From Leptodontidium sp. MPI-SDFR-AT-0119 (taxonomy: Eukaryota; Ascomycota; Leotiomycetes; Helotiales; Leptodontidiaceae), in assembly GCA_020726505.1 (NCBI GenBank), contig JAHLEZ010000003.1, positions 3,162,001 to 3,226,000 on the forward strand: a stretch of 64,000 nucleotides of DNA. Reading direction: 5' to 3'. The notes beneath the pieces were generated by a model. The model was given only the letters and a program-made list of their open reading frames with translations. It made no database searches and was not told the DNA's origin. Each line of letters opens with the position of its first letter. Positions within the stretch are counted from its first letter, which is position 1. Below, piece after piece: positions 22,701 through 35,333 of this stretch. Made by a program: the position numbers and the translations under genes.

Positions 22701-24367
22701 TGACTGTCCGAGCCGAGAGATGCCGAGTTTACGTTTGTGCTTTGTTGCTTTGTGTGTGAGGTTGATCATAGCGGATGTGGGTAAATGACTTAGTATGAGA
22801 CAGATTTCGAGAGCCGGAAGGTGTTTGAGGTAGAGGAAATGGCTTGTTCACAGGTCTATGGGTACGATACCTTAGGTTTTTAATTGAGGTTTATTATTAG
22901 GGGTTTCGTTTGGCTTGGGATTGTGTTTTCCTGGAAGTGCGTTTGATGAGGGAACCTTGGAAGGCTCCATCCAGGGCGAGAAAATAGGGGTGCATGAGGC
23001 TGAAGATGGTGAACGCCTCATAATCTCGCCTCGCCTGTCTTTCCTTCTGTAAAAAATAATAATCGGTCTGTCCTAGACTTGTCATCTCATCTCACTTGCA
23101 TCGCATTACATTGCAGTGCATTCATCCGTTCCAATAATCTCAGTTCGTTACTTCATATTCTGACAATCAAGGCCCGCTCAAGCGGGATTTCGATAGATAG
23201 CCTTTCCTGCCGGGAAACCTCGTCTCAGCGCCTGTCCAACCAATCTTTCTTTCTGGAACACAAAACCCAACAATATCTTAGATCTACAATAAACCGTTTC
23301 CGGCGTATGCACATCGCATGGAATAGGACAAGGTGTATCCATCTATCTATCCATCCATCCATCCTGGCCAAAAAAAGAAGCATGCGATGCGGCTGCATCT
23401 GCTACTTTTAGTTTTATTCATATTCCTAGTCCTGGTTTTGGTCTTGGTTTGGGAGGTACAGTATCCGGGGGTTTTAGACTTGACGCGAAACCTGGGCCGT
23501 GATTCGCTCGTCGCGGGTCCTGTACGTGTTTGGTTCAGTGCAATCAATGCAGTGCGTACAGCGACGCGTTAATTGATTTCCGCTTTCTATGGACCTAGAT
23601 TGATGGCTGGCTGGGAGGGTTTCGGAAAAGGAGGCATTTAGCATTTACCGAGTAGGCATTAATTAGTTGAGCGGATTATTATGAGAGGGAAGGGAAGGGA
23701 AAGGAAAGAAGAGGAGAGGAGAGATTGGATGAACGATATTTGGCTGTATTTATTAAAATCAATAATAATGATTAAGAGACGGAAATAATGGTGGTATGGC
23801 GGTTAGATGTTCAGGGCATAACCTCGCTCGCTCGTCCACCCTCCAAACACCACACCCTACAGTATCCTGTAAAGAGCAAGCAAGCCAAACCTGGAATTGA
23901 GGAGGGCAGTATTTCGGAGATAACCAACCAAAAGAGAAAAAGGAGAGAAGACAAAGCCACACCCAAATGACGTAAAATTGAGGCTTATGCGAGGTCTATT
24001 TTAGTTTCATTTGTGGATGTGGCGTTGACTGTGCACTCACTGTATTGCATAATTCTGCTTGTGCTCGTGCTGGGGTGGTTTAGGGAATAGTGGGGTTTGG
24101 TTGTGGAGAAGTGCAAAGTGCAAGCAAGCATAAATAGGCGGGCAGGCTTAGGAGATTTTTTTTATGCATGCATGGGATTCTGGGAATTGCCATGTCTCCT
24201 CCTGCTTGGCCTGGGAGGTGAAACTTGACAGGAGACAGCGGGAGTGAGGATTGAGTAGAGATTAGAAGGGAGGAAGGGAGGAAGGAAAGAAATATGTATG
24301 TAGGTAGCCGTGAGATTTATTTCGGACGGGTTGATTTCATTTGGCGAGAATTGACAAACGGATTGTT

Positions 24368-24388
24368 TCTCTCTCTCTCTCTCTCTCT
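24368..24388 (+). repeat. (TC)n dinucleotide tract
   Basis: An uninterrupted alternating TC tract of 21 bases. Confidence 0.95.
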
Positions 24389-25760
24389 GCATGTAAATTT
24401 ACTTGGTAGGTAGAGAGAGGCATGTCACTGGTAGGTACTCGTACTCGGTGTAACCGATGCACAGCAGCAGCAGCATGCTGAGCCTCCCCCTCTTGAAGCC
24501 CCTCCCTGAGAAATACCCTTCAGCGCCAGCGTTAAAAAGCGGCAAATACTTTACGCTACTTTGCTCGCCACTCCTTCTCAATCCTCATCATCTAGCTCGG
24601 TAGGTATCTTGAGGAGTAGGTATGGATTGACAGGCTGTGGGGAGTTTCTATCCAGACACCTGGGGTCTCGTGCAAAGCAAGCCTGTAAGGACCAAGGTAC
24701 CTAAGTAGGTACCTAGCTAGGACTGGGAAAGTTGGAGTTTAGCAGGCGGCGGGTGAGGAGGCGGTTTGAAGAAATAGCGATTGGGGGTTCTGATTGGGGG
24801 AATTTGGTGTTGGAGCTTGGTGTTAGGGCCGAGCTGAACTTGAACTTGAACGGGACTCGGTCTCGGTTAGGTTTTTTTGAGAGAGTTCGTTGCTCGCCGT
24901 CTCCGAGAGAGGGGAAGTGAAGTAAGTGTAAGCTGGTGGGGTAGACGCGGACGCGCTGCAGATGATTGATGGTGAATGATGAGGGTGAGATCGATGGATG
25001 ATAGGTTTGTAGATATTTGTTTAGGCTTGGGGGGTGAGGTGAGGTGAGATGAGGTGTCCAGAAAAGGACCCCTTGAGGCGGAAAAGAGAGCCGATAGGGG
25101 TCTTCGGCCGACTTTTGTTTGCTGCAATATCAGATTGAATATACATATTTCCCCCCCTGCGCTCTTGCGTTTTATCTGCACTGAAATCAAGAAACGGAAA
25201 CTTATAGGCAGTCGTCCTTATCGAAAGTAGGTAGGGTTACAGTGAATATATAGCAGATGGGGTATAGCATGATAAGTTGGAGTTGAGTTGGGTGGTTTGC
25301 GTTGGATCTAGTATTTTATTTGGAGATGAGAGGCCTATTTCAGGATATTTTGCATGAGGCTTGAAGATCTTACCGAAGACGGCTGGGACGGGCTCGGCGA
25401 TACGATATGATGCGATTTTATGAGGCTGGGCTGGGAGGGGGATTGACCGACTAGAAACGCGAGATTTCGGCACGAGTAAACGAACGGGATGGATGAGCTG
25501 CTGATTGACTGAATGAGGATATCTTTTGCATGGGCTTGGATTTGCATAAACTAAATATCTTGAAGAGGTTGCAAAACAATTGAAAGGAGGTCGGGCTGGA
25601 AGAGGAGGAGGGAGGGGGTTGTTTATTTATTTATTTTGATTTTGAATTAAGAGAGGTCGAGATTTGGGTCTGGTCTGGCCTGCTTTGGTTGAGATTCTGG
25701 CCTGGACGCGTGAAAAGTTGGTGGTGGTGTTTTTTATGCAAGCACTTATTCAACACATCT

Positions 25761-25780
25761 CATCACATCACATCACATCA
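25761..25780 (+). repeat. (CATCA)4 array
   Basis: Four tandem CATCA units inside the cyclin-upstream desert. Confidence 0.9.
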
Positions 25781-26310
25781 CCTCGCTTGAAGGAAAAGCT
25801 GCAAGTCATCATTAATTCGCGATTCGGGCAGGGTCTTGAGACGCCTAGAAGCCAGTGCGGCCTGGTGCTCCTCCCGTCAACCTTTTTCCGGGGCAGGAGG
25901 AGGAGGATGAAGGATGAGGAGGTTTAGAAAGGAAAGTAACGATCAGCTCAAACGATTAGGAATCTTCGTTTTGGGAGTACGAGGGTAGTTACAGTACAGA
26001 ACTATTGTATTGTACTGCACGGAACGGAGAATTGTTCTTGGATGTAAATTTCCTTGAATAACTAGGTACAGCTGCATCTGTACCAATAGATAGAAGTGGC
26101 TATCTGAGATGCAGCAGACAATACCTATTCCAGCACCCCTCTCTAGCCAATCATAACTCGCACCTGCACACATCTGAGATCTTGAAGCAGGGCCAGGAAC
26201 AAGGTAGCAGTGGTAAGCCCCAGCCCAGCCCAGTCCAGCGCGGGCTGGCGTGAGATCATTGAATGCTGATGCTGGGCTGATGCACAGATGCATGTGAAGT
26301 CAGTGTAAGT

Positions 26311-26340
26311 GCATGCATGCATGCAGGCATGTATGTATGC
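26311..26340 (+). repeat. (GCAT)n / (GTAT)n compound array
   Basis: Tandem GCAT units run into GTAT units. The GCAT part is self-complementary and could form a small cruciform. Confidence 0.85.
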
Positions 26341-27555
26341 AGGAGCTCAGCCCGTAGCGTGTTTAAAAAAGTTCGAATCAAAAGTCGCGCCAGGAGAATC
26401 AAGATTTCGCGTTTCTTTGGCGTTCTGTTTCTCATGTAGGTAGTTAGTCAGTCATCTCGGTCTCGGGTTGATGAGAGAGGAGGATGGAGCGGTTAATCCA
26501 CCTTGGACGTGTCGAAACGCGAGATTTTTATTTTTGATCTGACCATATGTTTCCGTACGTGTTGGATTGTTTTGTACCTTGACCTGGCCTGGATGGATCA
26601 GATCATCCATTGAATAATGCAGGTCGTTTGATTATGGCCTTGAAGTACTCACGGTAAAATACAGGGAGGGAGAGCAAAGCTTGAAGATTGTTTGATGGTA
26701 CAGACGGTTTGAGGTCTGATTGGTGTATTGCTGTCTGCTGTATGGTGATAGGAGGGTTTACGTTGGCGGGTTCCCAGACAGATGGTAGGCCTGGAGTTAC
26801 TGGAGAAGAGCGATAAGGACGCTGAAATGGCCGAGCTGTAGGGCTGGCGACCAGTGAAAGGTCGCTAAACGATGGTGAGTACAGGGCAATGCATGGTCCA
26901 GCTGGGGACTTCAAGCCGAATTCTGCAGGATATCGTGTGCCTGGAGATGATGGGTATTGGATGTTGAAGAATGGAGGAGGCTGGTCCTTTACATAGGAGG
27001 TAGTTGATGCAGCCTGTAAATCAAGTATTTTGGTCTAAATATTTCTGTATTCGAGAACCTACCTAGGTACATGTTCCATAGAAAGTAGCAATTCTCTCTC
27101 TATTCACACCCTCACTTCAACTAAGATAATTATATCCTCACACTCCAATTCTCTCACTCGTTCATACAGCCACCCTCAAAGTCCAAGTCCGGTCCTAACC
27201 ACACTCCCTATTCCCCACCAGCTGTCTCTATCCCCACCCTCTCTCACTCAACTCCCTCCCTCTCAATAATCAATCCCATTCTCCCTATTCGCAGTCTCCT
27301 CATCTCACATCCACTCATCCACTCATTCGACACTCCTTCCGTGCCTTCTCTTGTCTTCTCTGCTTCTCTTCTCTTGGTGGTCCCTGTCCTGTCAGGCAAG
27401 TTCTCCACCTTCTTCGAGTGATTGGACTGGATTGGACAGGATCTCATCCAAAGGAAAAAGCATGGCCGCCGCCGCCAGAATGCAATACCCAATGCAACCA
27501 ATCCAATGCAATGCCATCAATCAAAACCCATACATACTTCGTACCCATATCATAC

Positions 27556-27590
27556 CCTTGCCTTGCCTTGCCTTGCCCTGCCCTGCCCTG
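27556..27590 (+). repeat. (CCTTG)4(CCCTG)3 array
   Basis: Seven contiguous pentamers, four CCTTG then three CCCTG, in the pyrimidine-rich region before the cyclin. Confidence 0.95.
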
Positions 27591-27714
27591 GCCTTGCTGA
27601 GAAGTGAGAAGCAGCAGCACTTGCAGCTCAACCCATGCCCTGCAATTGCCCAGGCCCAGTCAGTCAGTCAAGATAATCCCAGCTCATGTTCCACCAAAAC
27701 CCACCAAAGCCAAC

Positions 27715-27734
27715 AACCAACCAACCAACCAACC
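27715..27734 (+). repeat. (AACC)5 array
   Basis: Five tandem AACC units in the cyclin-upstream region. Confidence 0.9.
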
Positions 27735-27900
27735 ACTCTGCTCCGTCCTCTCCCAGGTCGTCTCTCCCTCTCTGATTCCTCTCCAGCCAATCCAATCCTC
27801 TCCCCCTTTCTGGTCTAGCGGCCAAGACCAGTGGCTCGCACCACTCACCAGTCGTCCGCCAGCTAACCACTAGCACCACTGCTCCTCGCTGCTGCTCTCA

Positions 27901-27920
27901 CTCCACTCCACTCCACTCCA
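27901..27920 (+). repeat. (CTCCA)4 array
   Basis: Four tandem CTCCA units in the cyclin-upstream region. Confidence 0.9.
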
Positions 27921-29485
27921 CTCACTCCTCGACTGTGTGTGTGTCTTCTCTGCGTGCTTGTCTCTGATCCTTTAACCTCCTCATCCTCCCTCCTCTCTCC
28001 TCTCCTCATACCCTCGAATCGATTCGCATATTCTCGAGGGAAGGAGGACCTCATACCTGACAAGGCCATTGACAGCTCGTTACGTTGAAGTCGAAGAGAA
28101 GACGCAGAAGGCAGGATTTGAGTGATGCTAGATTGCACCGCCAGCTCCAGCTCCCCTTTGCCTCTCCCGTCTCGCCTGTCCGTACCTGTCAACTCCCTCA
28201 CCCTCTCCTCCGAATAGCTTCCTTCAACCACAAGGAGTTAATTCACCATCCACTCGACTCGACTCCTACTACGACCCGCAGTTATCTCTCCCCCTTCTGC
28301 CGAAGTCGCTCCTCCACAAAGAAAAGCGAATTGATTCTCGACGCCCTCGTCTAGTTCTCGATTCGACTATTTCTTCCACCCTCCTCATCGAATCAACTGA
28401 CTCTCCCTAAACATTGTTTCGGTCGAAAAACAACAGCTCTTTCTCTCATCCACGTCCAAACATCGACAATTCGTTGTTCATCACCTGGAATCCTCCATCC
28501 CACGATCTTTTGAGTGATCCCCCATACCACAATCTGCCAATTGAGCTGTCCGAGTGTCGAGATCAATTCTTGGCATCAGTACGGTTTGGTCTTAAGATTA
28601 CGCTCCACCCCCAACCTGCAACACGATACTTGACCAAAAGGTGAGCTTGGATCTTCTTCCTCTCTTCCCATCTCTTCAATTCTTCTTTTCCTTCCTTTCA
28701 TACTCCAGCTGCTTCTAGCCTTGCGTGCCTCGGTTTCTTCCAAGCACTTGCTAATCTCTCTCCCTTACCTAGCATTTGCATGCCAACGGTCGCGTATCTG
28801 GTGGCATTCTTCTCTAAACCTCCTCCCTCCCACTCATAACTCGACCAAACCCCAACCCTCCCCACGCGTACGATAGGTCGGAGACGTTCACTCGTTCATC
28901 CCGCCTTCTCGCAGATTACTACACAATCCACAACCCCCAACTTGGACTCGTCAGGCACTCAGCTTCAAGCCAGCAAGGGATCATACTATTGTTCGAGAAC
29001 AGAACGCAGGAGCTCTCTCCGGTCTACGTCTTCCAATCGGTACGTGCTGCCTGCATTCTCCCTCCACAAATGGCTCTCGTCTGGATCATTCTTGGGTTGG
29101 CCGGGGCTTTGGCTTGCATCCCTGGTTCACATTTCGAGAACCTTTTCGCTAACTTCCGTAATCGCCAGATTCCTCCAAGAAAGTGATATTGACCTGCCTC
29201 CCGGTCTTTCACCTTCTCACCTTCCAAACGGCTTCAGTCTCGACTAGCCACTGTCATTCTTTCCCTGTCTAGAACTCACTACAGTCTGTCACTAATTCTA
29301 ATACCTCGACGTCTTCGTTTTCGCCGAGTACTTGTTTTCGAACAATACCACATTCTTTTACTACAAAAACCTTCCAGTGTTCCCCGAGCACTGTCGGTCG
29401 AAGCTCCTGGAGAACCTTGACGTCCATTCTTTCCACAACCAAATCACCCTCACCATACCTCACTCGCCCTCAACAACCACCCAAT

Positions 29486-30721
29486 ATGGCGTACTACACT
29501 CAACAACCGTGTGATACGTACTTCGTCGAGGAAGCTTACCCCCAACAGAGAAACCCTCAAGTTCTCAAGATGGAAGGCCGTAGGAAACAAGAAGCAATGG
29601 CGAATGAGCTGTCGAGACAAGCCTGTGATACCTACATGGAGGATATCATTGGTCACATGAAATATATGGAGGTCAATTGCCTTGACTTCACCTTTCATCT
29701 ATACCTAGCTAACTCGAGATAGGGCGAGACACTTCCAGATGTCGCCTCCATTGATATCCAACAGGAAATCCAATGGTTCATGAGACCTTACCTGATTGAC
29801 TTTCTCATCGAAGCCCATGCCGCCTTCCAACTCCTCCCTGAGACTCTCTTCCTAGCAGTCAACCTTCTCGACAGATACTGCTCAAAGCGGGTCGTCTACA
29901 AGAGACATTACCAATTGGTTGGATGTGCTGCTCTTCTGATCGCTGCCAAGTATGGTGACCGCAAGGAGCGAGTACCAATGATCAGAGAGTTGAAGTCAAT
30001 GTGCTGCAGTCTCTATGATGAGGACATGTTCACCCAGATGGAATGGCACGTACTCAACACCCTTGACTGGATGATTGGTCACCCTACTATCGATACCTGG
30101 TTGCAACTTGCCTTGAAGGATGGTCCAGCTTATGATGATATTGAGGTTGAGCACATGTCATGGTATCTCTGCGAAATCGCCCTCTACCATAAGGACTTCG
30201 TCTCAAGAAAGCCTTCTGTCATGGCCGACGCATCAATTGCCCTTGCCCGTGGCATACTTGGCCGCCGTGATGTTTTGGATGATAACGACTGTGAAGTCAG
30301 CGAGACCATCCTCAGATTATCTCAGAAGCTTGACCGTCCCTCCCAGGTTCTCTTCCGCAAGTACGCCACGCCTCACATGTCCCGCGTCTCCGGTACTCTC
30401 GACAACTTCCTCCGCCACCAAGAAGCCATGAACCGTCGTGCCAGCCCACCAACACCTCCCTGTGAAACCATGCAAAAGGGAGTCCACTCTCAAGTCCAGG
30501 AGCTGTACCCAGGTACCCCACAAAAGCCATATGGCAACATGGTTAATGGTTACATGACTCCTCCCATCACACCAGAGGGCGAGTACTTCCTGAACGGCAA
30601 TGAGAACAAGGGTTATCATCAAGCTCCCAGATGTCCAGTCACTCCAACACCCACTGGAAGCAACCCTTATGTTCATCAACAGCAATACTATCAACCACAT
30701 CATCAAGATATAATGCATTGA
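29486..30721 (+). CDS. G1/S-specific cyclin (Cln/Puc1-type)
   Basis: A partner of the cell-cycle CDK that promotes the G1/S transition. Exon 1 runs 29486-29671. A 51-nt intron at 29672-29722 (GTCAAT...GCTAACT...GATAG) separates it from exon 2 (29723-30721), giving 394 residues. The cyclin box begins at about residue 60. Landmarks are EIQWFMRPYLIDFLIEAH, LFLAVNLLDRYCSKR, the nearly invariant QLVGCAALLIAAKYGDR, and FTQMEWHVLNTLDW. The second fold follows to about residue 280, then a Pro/Thr/Gln-rich tail with several TP sites (TPPITPEG, PVTPTPTG), plausible CDK phosphorylation and turnover signals. The donor GTCAAT is non-consensus, but the splice rejoins a well conserved segment (MKYMEGETLPDV). 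The very long upstream region suggests heavy regulation. Confidence 0.93.
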
Positions 30722-32437
30722 TTTTGCGTTACCCGGATGCCTGTCAGCTGTTCCCTTCCGCCGCATCGACAGATGGCACATCTTTCAATTCCCATGTATC
30801 ACCATTTGTCTTGATTGCACGGAAGCTAGAGGAACAAAATCTCAATCAAATGGATCCTTCTTGCAAACAAAGAAGACCAACCTAATTCTCTTTTCCCTCA
30901 TCATGTGTGGCATCAGCGTTTCCTTGATTCGGTTTGGCATTAGCGATCTGGGTTCTTTCCTCCACCTCTCGACATCGACCGACCATCCATCTCAATTTAG
31001 AGCCTTGGACTGGGATAAATCGACGTTCGGCTGTGTTTGTTTTGACTGTCTTGTTAGCGATTTGATTACACATTTTCCTATTCTATACAATTTTTCTTCC
31101 CTTCTCGTCACTTTCTTCGTATCTTCCTTCCATGGGTGGAGGGAGGAGGTTCTTCTTTAAGGAAACACACACAAAGCGAGCGAATACCATTCCTGCAAAG
31201 CACATTTTCTTCTTTGAATTTGATCGGTTCGATTGGTGGAAAAGCGCGCATGGATGGTCAGGAAGGGAAGAGAGAAAGAAGACGCGATACAACAAACAAA
31301 ATTGGGTGCGATTGAGCGAGCGATGGTTTTTCCTTTCGTCTCTCCAAAGAATGGTGGCTGGTTGCCTTGGGTATCAAGGACAGAAAGGAATGGATGGCTA
31401 GATTGCAACAAATTTCATCATCGCGGATAGATGGAAGAATGGGTTTGGATTGATGGGAGAGAGACACTCATCCTTTTTGCTTCATCTGGATTCGTTCCGA
31501 ATGTAGTGGATGAGAATCTCTCTCTTCTTTCTTGCTCACTCGATCTCTGGATTTGCATTTGGTTGGGTTGGGATTGAGTACATGGGGTGAATAGTGGTTG
31601 GTGGTGGTGGATGATACCCGACTACTTTTCCTGATCTGATGGGAAGTGAGAAACAAAATGCAAATGGGGGGCAAAAGAATTACTTTGCTAATTGGTGGAT
31701 GTGGTAATTGCCTGGAAGATAAATAGGCAAAACTCCTCAGTGAGTTAGTGAGTGACTGGGTGGATAGTTAATGAAAGGCTTGCAAGCATCCCCATCCCTT
31801 TCCTTGTTTTGGCTGTGTATGTGAATTTGACTGTGATTGTGATGTTCCTGCTGCTGCTTTTCATGACGCTGCTTTTCTCTTATTGTTTTTGTCTTCTGTT
31901 TATATTGCTGGTTGGTGTATCTGCACGAGTGTGCATTATCTTTTTCTTCCTCATTCGTTCATTCGTGACTTGGGATTTTTTAGTATTCTGCTATTTGCTT
32001 TCGTTTTAGTCAGTGGTTTTGTACTGTACTCCTACTTACAATTACCTATTACACACACCTACCTACCCATCTACCTATCTACCTATCGTCCTGGAGATGT
32101 AGATGTAGATGTAGATGTTATATTTAAAATCAAAGCGAGTTTTTGCATACCCGCCTACATACATACCAGATCCTGAACCCTGTTATGCTCTCCTTTTCCA
32201 GGGAAATACGAGCATGTTATCTTGTGTCGTATTTTTTCTGTTTTATATTGCTTCTGCTGAGGGCGGAAAGGAAAGGAGTAGGTAGGGGAGATGTGGAGAT
32301 ATGTTGAGATTACTACAGGTGTGGAATGAGCTGTGAAAATCGATTTTGCGTGGAGCACGGAAACAGACAGACAGACAGAAAGAGATGACTTCTCTCCAAA
32401 AAGCGGATTCGACGAACGACCTTAACCTCAATCAACC
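30722..32437. other. Intergenic region between convergent genes
   Basis: The 3' flank of the cyclin and of the minus-strand gene. It holds a TACC-rich run at about 32059-32087 and an (ACAG)n run near 32363-32378. No coding frame is convincing. Confidence 0.6.
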
Positions 32438-35333
32438 TCAACCCCCAGCAGCACCACCACCACCACCAAACCCACCCGGGACAACAACCCCCCTATCCCT
32501 CATAACATCTACCAACCCACTCACCGCACTCCTAAGCTTCTCATCCGCCTCCCTCTGCCACTTCCCGGGATCACTAACATGCACCACCGTGCCCGCATTC
32601 CCATTCCCGCTCCCATCCCAATCCTCGTCCCTCACAACAAGATAACTAACATGCTCCTTCTCCATATCATCCTGATCCACCAGCCGCCCCTTCCGATGCG
32701 AGAATCGAATCTTCGGCTCGCCGTACCGTTCGCGGGGGAGCTTGGCTGTCGAGGGCGGAGCGTCGATACTCCATTTGCGCTGGCCTGGCATGCGGTGCGC
32801 CCCCAGCACGGAGTTGCGGTCTTCGCCTAGGTAGAGGGTGTTGAGGGTTGGTGTGCTGGTGACGTAGGATGCTACGAGGGGGAGGAGGCCGGAGAGGCGG
32901 TTGGAGGTGAGGATTCCTGGTGGGGGAGGGAGGTTAGAGGGGGTTGGTTGGGAAAGGGGAGGAGGGAGGGGAGGTACCGTTTGCGTCTAGGACTTGGGGG
33001 ATTAGGGACTGAATTTGGTTGGTTAGTGTATTCCTTTGATTGAAGTCTCTAGGTTTTGGGGTGGAGGCGAGGTAAGGTAAGATGGGTTCGAGAAGTGGAC
33101 GGCTTAAAGAGGGGATTTTATTGGCTCGCTCGCTTGCTCGCTTGTTTGCTTGCTTGTTTACTAGCAAGTCCACAGTACCGAACGAGAACGAAGAAGTGAA
33201 TGGAACAGAAAGACAGAACGAAAAATAGAGAAGAGAAGAAAGAAAGCCGAAGGATCTTCATCTTCATCCTATCTCATCTCAAACTCTCTCAAACGTACCA
33301 GCGAAACGGGACACAAGCCCCCAAGATATTTATGGCTGAGTGGGTAGACGGCGTTATCCTGGTTGACTAGCTGTTTGCCCTCGTGGTCGAGGACGCAGAC
33401 GAGGAGCTCGAAGAGTCGCGTCTTGCGGGCGCCGGCGGCCGTCTCGCATACTGTTGCGCTCTGTGCCGAGTAGAAATCCATGTCTATCTGCAGGTTGGCG
33501 AAATCTTCGATGTGGAGGGAGGGGAAGGTGGCACCAGCTGGGGGTTGTTAGATCTTGCAATTCTTTCATCGAGTATTAATTGCTGGTAGGCAGGTAGGGT
33601 AGGCATGAGCTACCCACTCAAAAGCCCACCCCAAGCACGAGTGTTCTTTTTGTTTGGTTTTGCTTCTCGCCTTTTCCTTTCGTTGGAAAGTGAATTGGAG
33701 ATGAAGGGAAGGGGAGTGAGAGGCGAGAAATGAGAAATGAGAGCGGACTCACAATCGAGCAATGAACGGAAGGAAAGACGCGGCCCATCTCCCTGACAGT
33801 TGACGAGATTCGGATTATTAGGATCTGTTTCGAACTGCGCCTGGTTCTCAGCTGGGAGTGTTAGTGTGGTTTGCGCCATGCGCTCCACGTAGCCGCTGCG
33901 TTTCCAAAACCCTTGCAGGACGTACCAGCCACCGAGAGCGGACCAGGAATCTTCCCTCTTGAGGTCGACGCTAGGGCAGAGTTTGGGGTTAGTTTCCTGG
34001 TGTTCGTTGGTTAGCGGTGCAGAGATAGGTTGATAGGTTGTTTAGGAGGATAGAGGTACGTCTTGATCATTTCATATATATGGGAATGTAGAGGAGGCTG
34101 ATCAAGGTATGCTTACGTACGGGATGAACGTTCAGTGGTGGTTCATACCACATCCAACCCGGACCATGCATATCAAAATATCGATCTAGCATCTCTGTAC
34201 GATTATGCACGAACTCGCTATACGTTGCTACGGTATCGACGATGTGTGCTGCGTAGATCACGGTGAAGTGGTCGTTGTACCCGATTTCGCCTGACATGTA
34301 CCCTGCGATGGCACATTTGATGTTCTCTGCTTCGGGGCCGAACTTCGAAGTCGAGAGTGCCCATTCGAGGACCTCGATACGGGATTTGATGATGCTTTCT
34401 GCGGGGTTGACATCTCTGTATCGTGTCAGTTTGGGAACCAGTTGAGGTAAGCGAGACCTACCCGATCATCACGTTTTCAGCCAATGTCTCATCCTGTTGC
34501 TCAGAGTCCGGAGTCAGTATGCCTTTCTTGAGAGATTCTAACAGTAATATTCATCCAAAAAAAAAAAAAAAAAAAAAGGAGGATGTCGAAAGAGGGATCA
34601 TCTGATTCGAAATTGGACGTACCATACACGCCCTTTTATGTTTCGCTTCCCACAACTTCTCCTCAACCACCGGGACAAGAGAAGGCATGTGCTCCCTGTG
34701 CTCAGCCAGAATGCCCTCCCACATCTCCACCTCTTTATCCGCGCGTCCGATCTTAGACAATCCAACTGTCTCTTTGGCACCAATAATAACAGATGGAAAG
34801 AACATATTTCCCTCCAAGAGATCAACACCATGGTCAAACACCTGTTCTCGAGGCTGTACTTCTGCTTCCGCAAAAGTAACTCTGTCTTTCGCTTTAGCCG
34901 CCGATCTCGTAATAGGAGTATGTGGTGGATCAGATGTCGATGGCGATGTTAACATGCCAGCATTTGCTTCACTAGCTGCTATGTTGGCGAACTTCTGCTT
35001 CCTGGCTGAAATTGGCGTTCGGGGGATTCGAAGGCTTCCTTTGCGTGGTGAGCGGGGCTTGAGAACCTTTGTTGGGGTTCCTGGGCGGGTAGTACGCGTT
35101 GGTGTGGACAGGGGGCTTCTCAGGGAGAGGGCGTTGAGGTCTAGGGTTAGAGGTGAGTAGGTTTTGGTGCTGATGGTCCCATCTGGATTTTTGTGTTAGT
35201 ATATTTTCCGTCTCTTATGTTTCTTGGATCTGTTGCAGGTGTTTGGAATGGTGGTTCTCTGGTTCGTAGGGCAGAACGGCGTCAGAGTACCTGGAAGGAG
35301 GACAAGCTTACCTTGAGTCCTTGTTGACACCAT
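32438..35333 (-). CDS. Fungal protein with retropepsin-like DSGAT domain (8 exons, 631 aa)
   Basis: Exons: 35333-35312, 35182-34623, 34526-34462, 34415-34121, 33957-33753, 33537-33299, 33008-32978 and 32916-32438. They total 1896 nt, and every join keeps the frame. The N-terminus is basic and Ser/Pro-rich with nuclear-signal-like patches (KPRSPRKGSLRIPRTP). A charged helical middle follows (EMWEGILAEHREHMPSL). Then comes a segment with SWSALGGWYVLQGFWKRSGY. Spliced exons 5-6 give LLDSGATFPSLHIED, where D-S-G-A matches the catalytic Asp triad of retropepsin-like aspartic proteases, followed by LYxYxxxxS-type sequence and a YLGGLCPVSL stretch. The C-terminus is Gly-rich. Protease activity is inference from one motif. 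Exon 4/5 splicing (acceptor CTCAAG) is the least certain join. Confidence 0.75.
34557..34577 (+). repeat. 21-base A homopolymer inside an intron
   Basis: A run of 21 A on the plus strand, which is poly-T in intron 2 (34622-34527) of the minus-strand gene. It lies between the donor and the acceptor and could act as a long polypyrimidine tract. Confidence 0.95.

Larger units (their letters stand above)
16646..29485. other. About 13-kb gene desert upstream of the G1 cyclin
   Basis: No gene could be supported on either strand. The DNA is packed with simple repeats and with short GGTA/TACC arrays such as gtaggtaggtac (about 17393, 21776) and ctaagtaggtacctagctagg (about 24700). From about 26950 to the cyclin ATG it is strongly pyrimidine-rich on the plus strand and free of long coding frames, as expected of a promoter and long 5' leader. 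Some of the interval may be transcribed leader containing short upstream frames; the sequence does not fix the transcription start. Confidence 0.6.

Noticed and set aside
27351..27818. Plus-strand 155-codon frame upstream of the cyclin
   Set aside because: It is built from CCTTG, AACC and similar microsatellites, so it is open by composition only.
34687..35160. Plus-strand 157-codon frame
   Set aside because: It is a shadow of exon 2 of the minus-strand DSGAT gene, whose spliced model keeps frame over eight exons.
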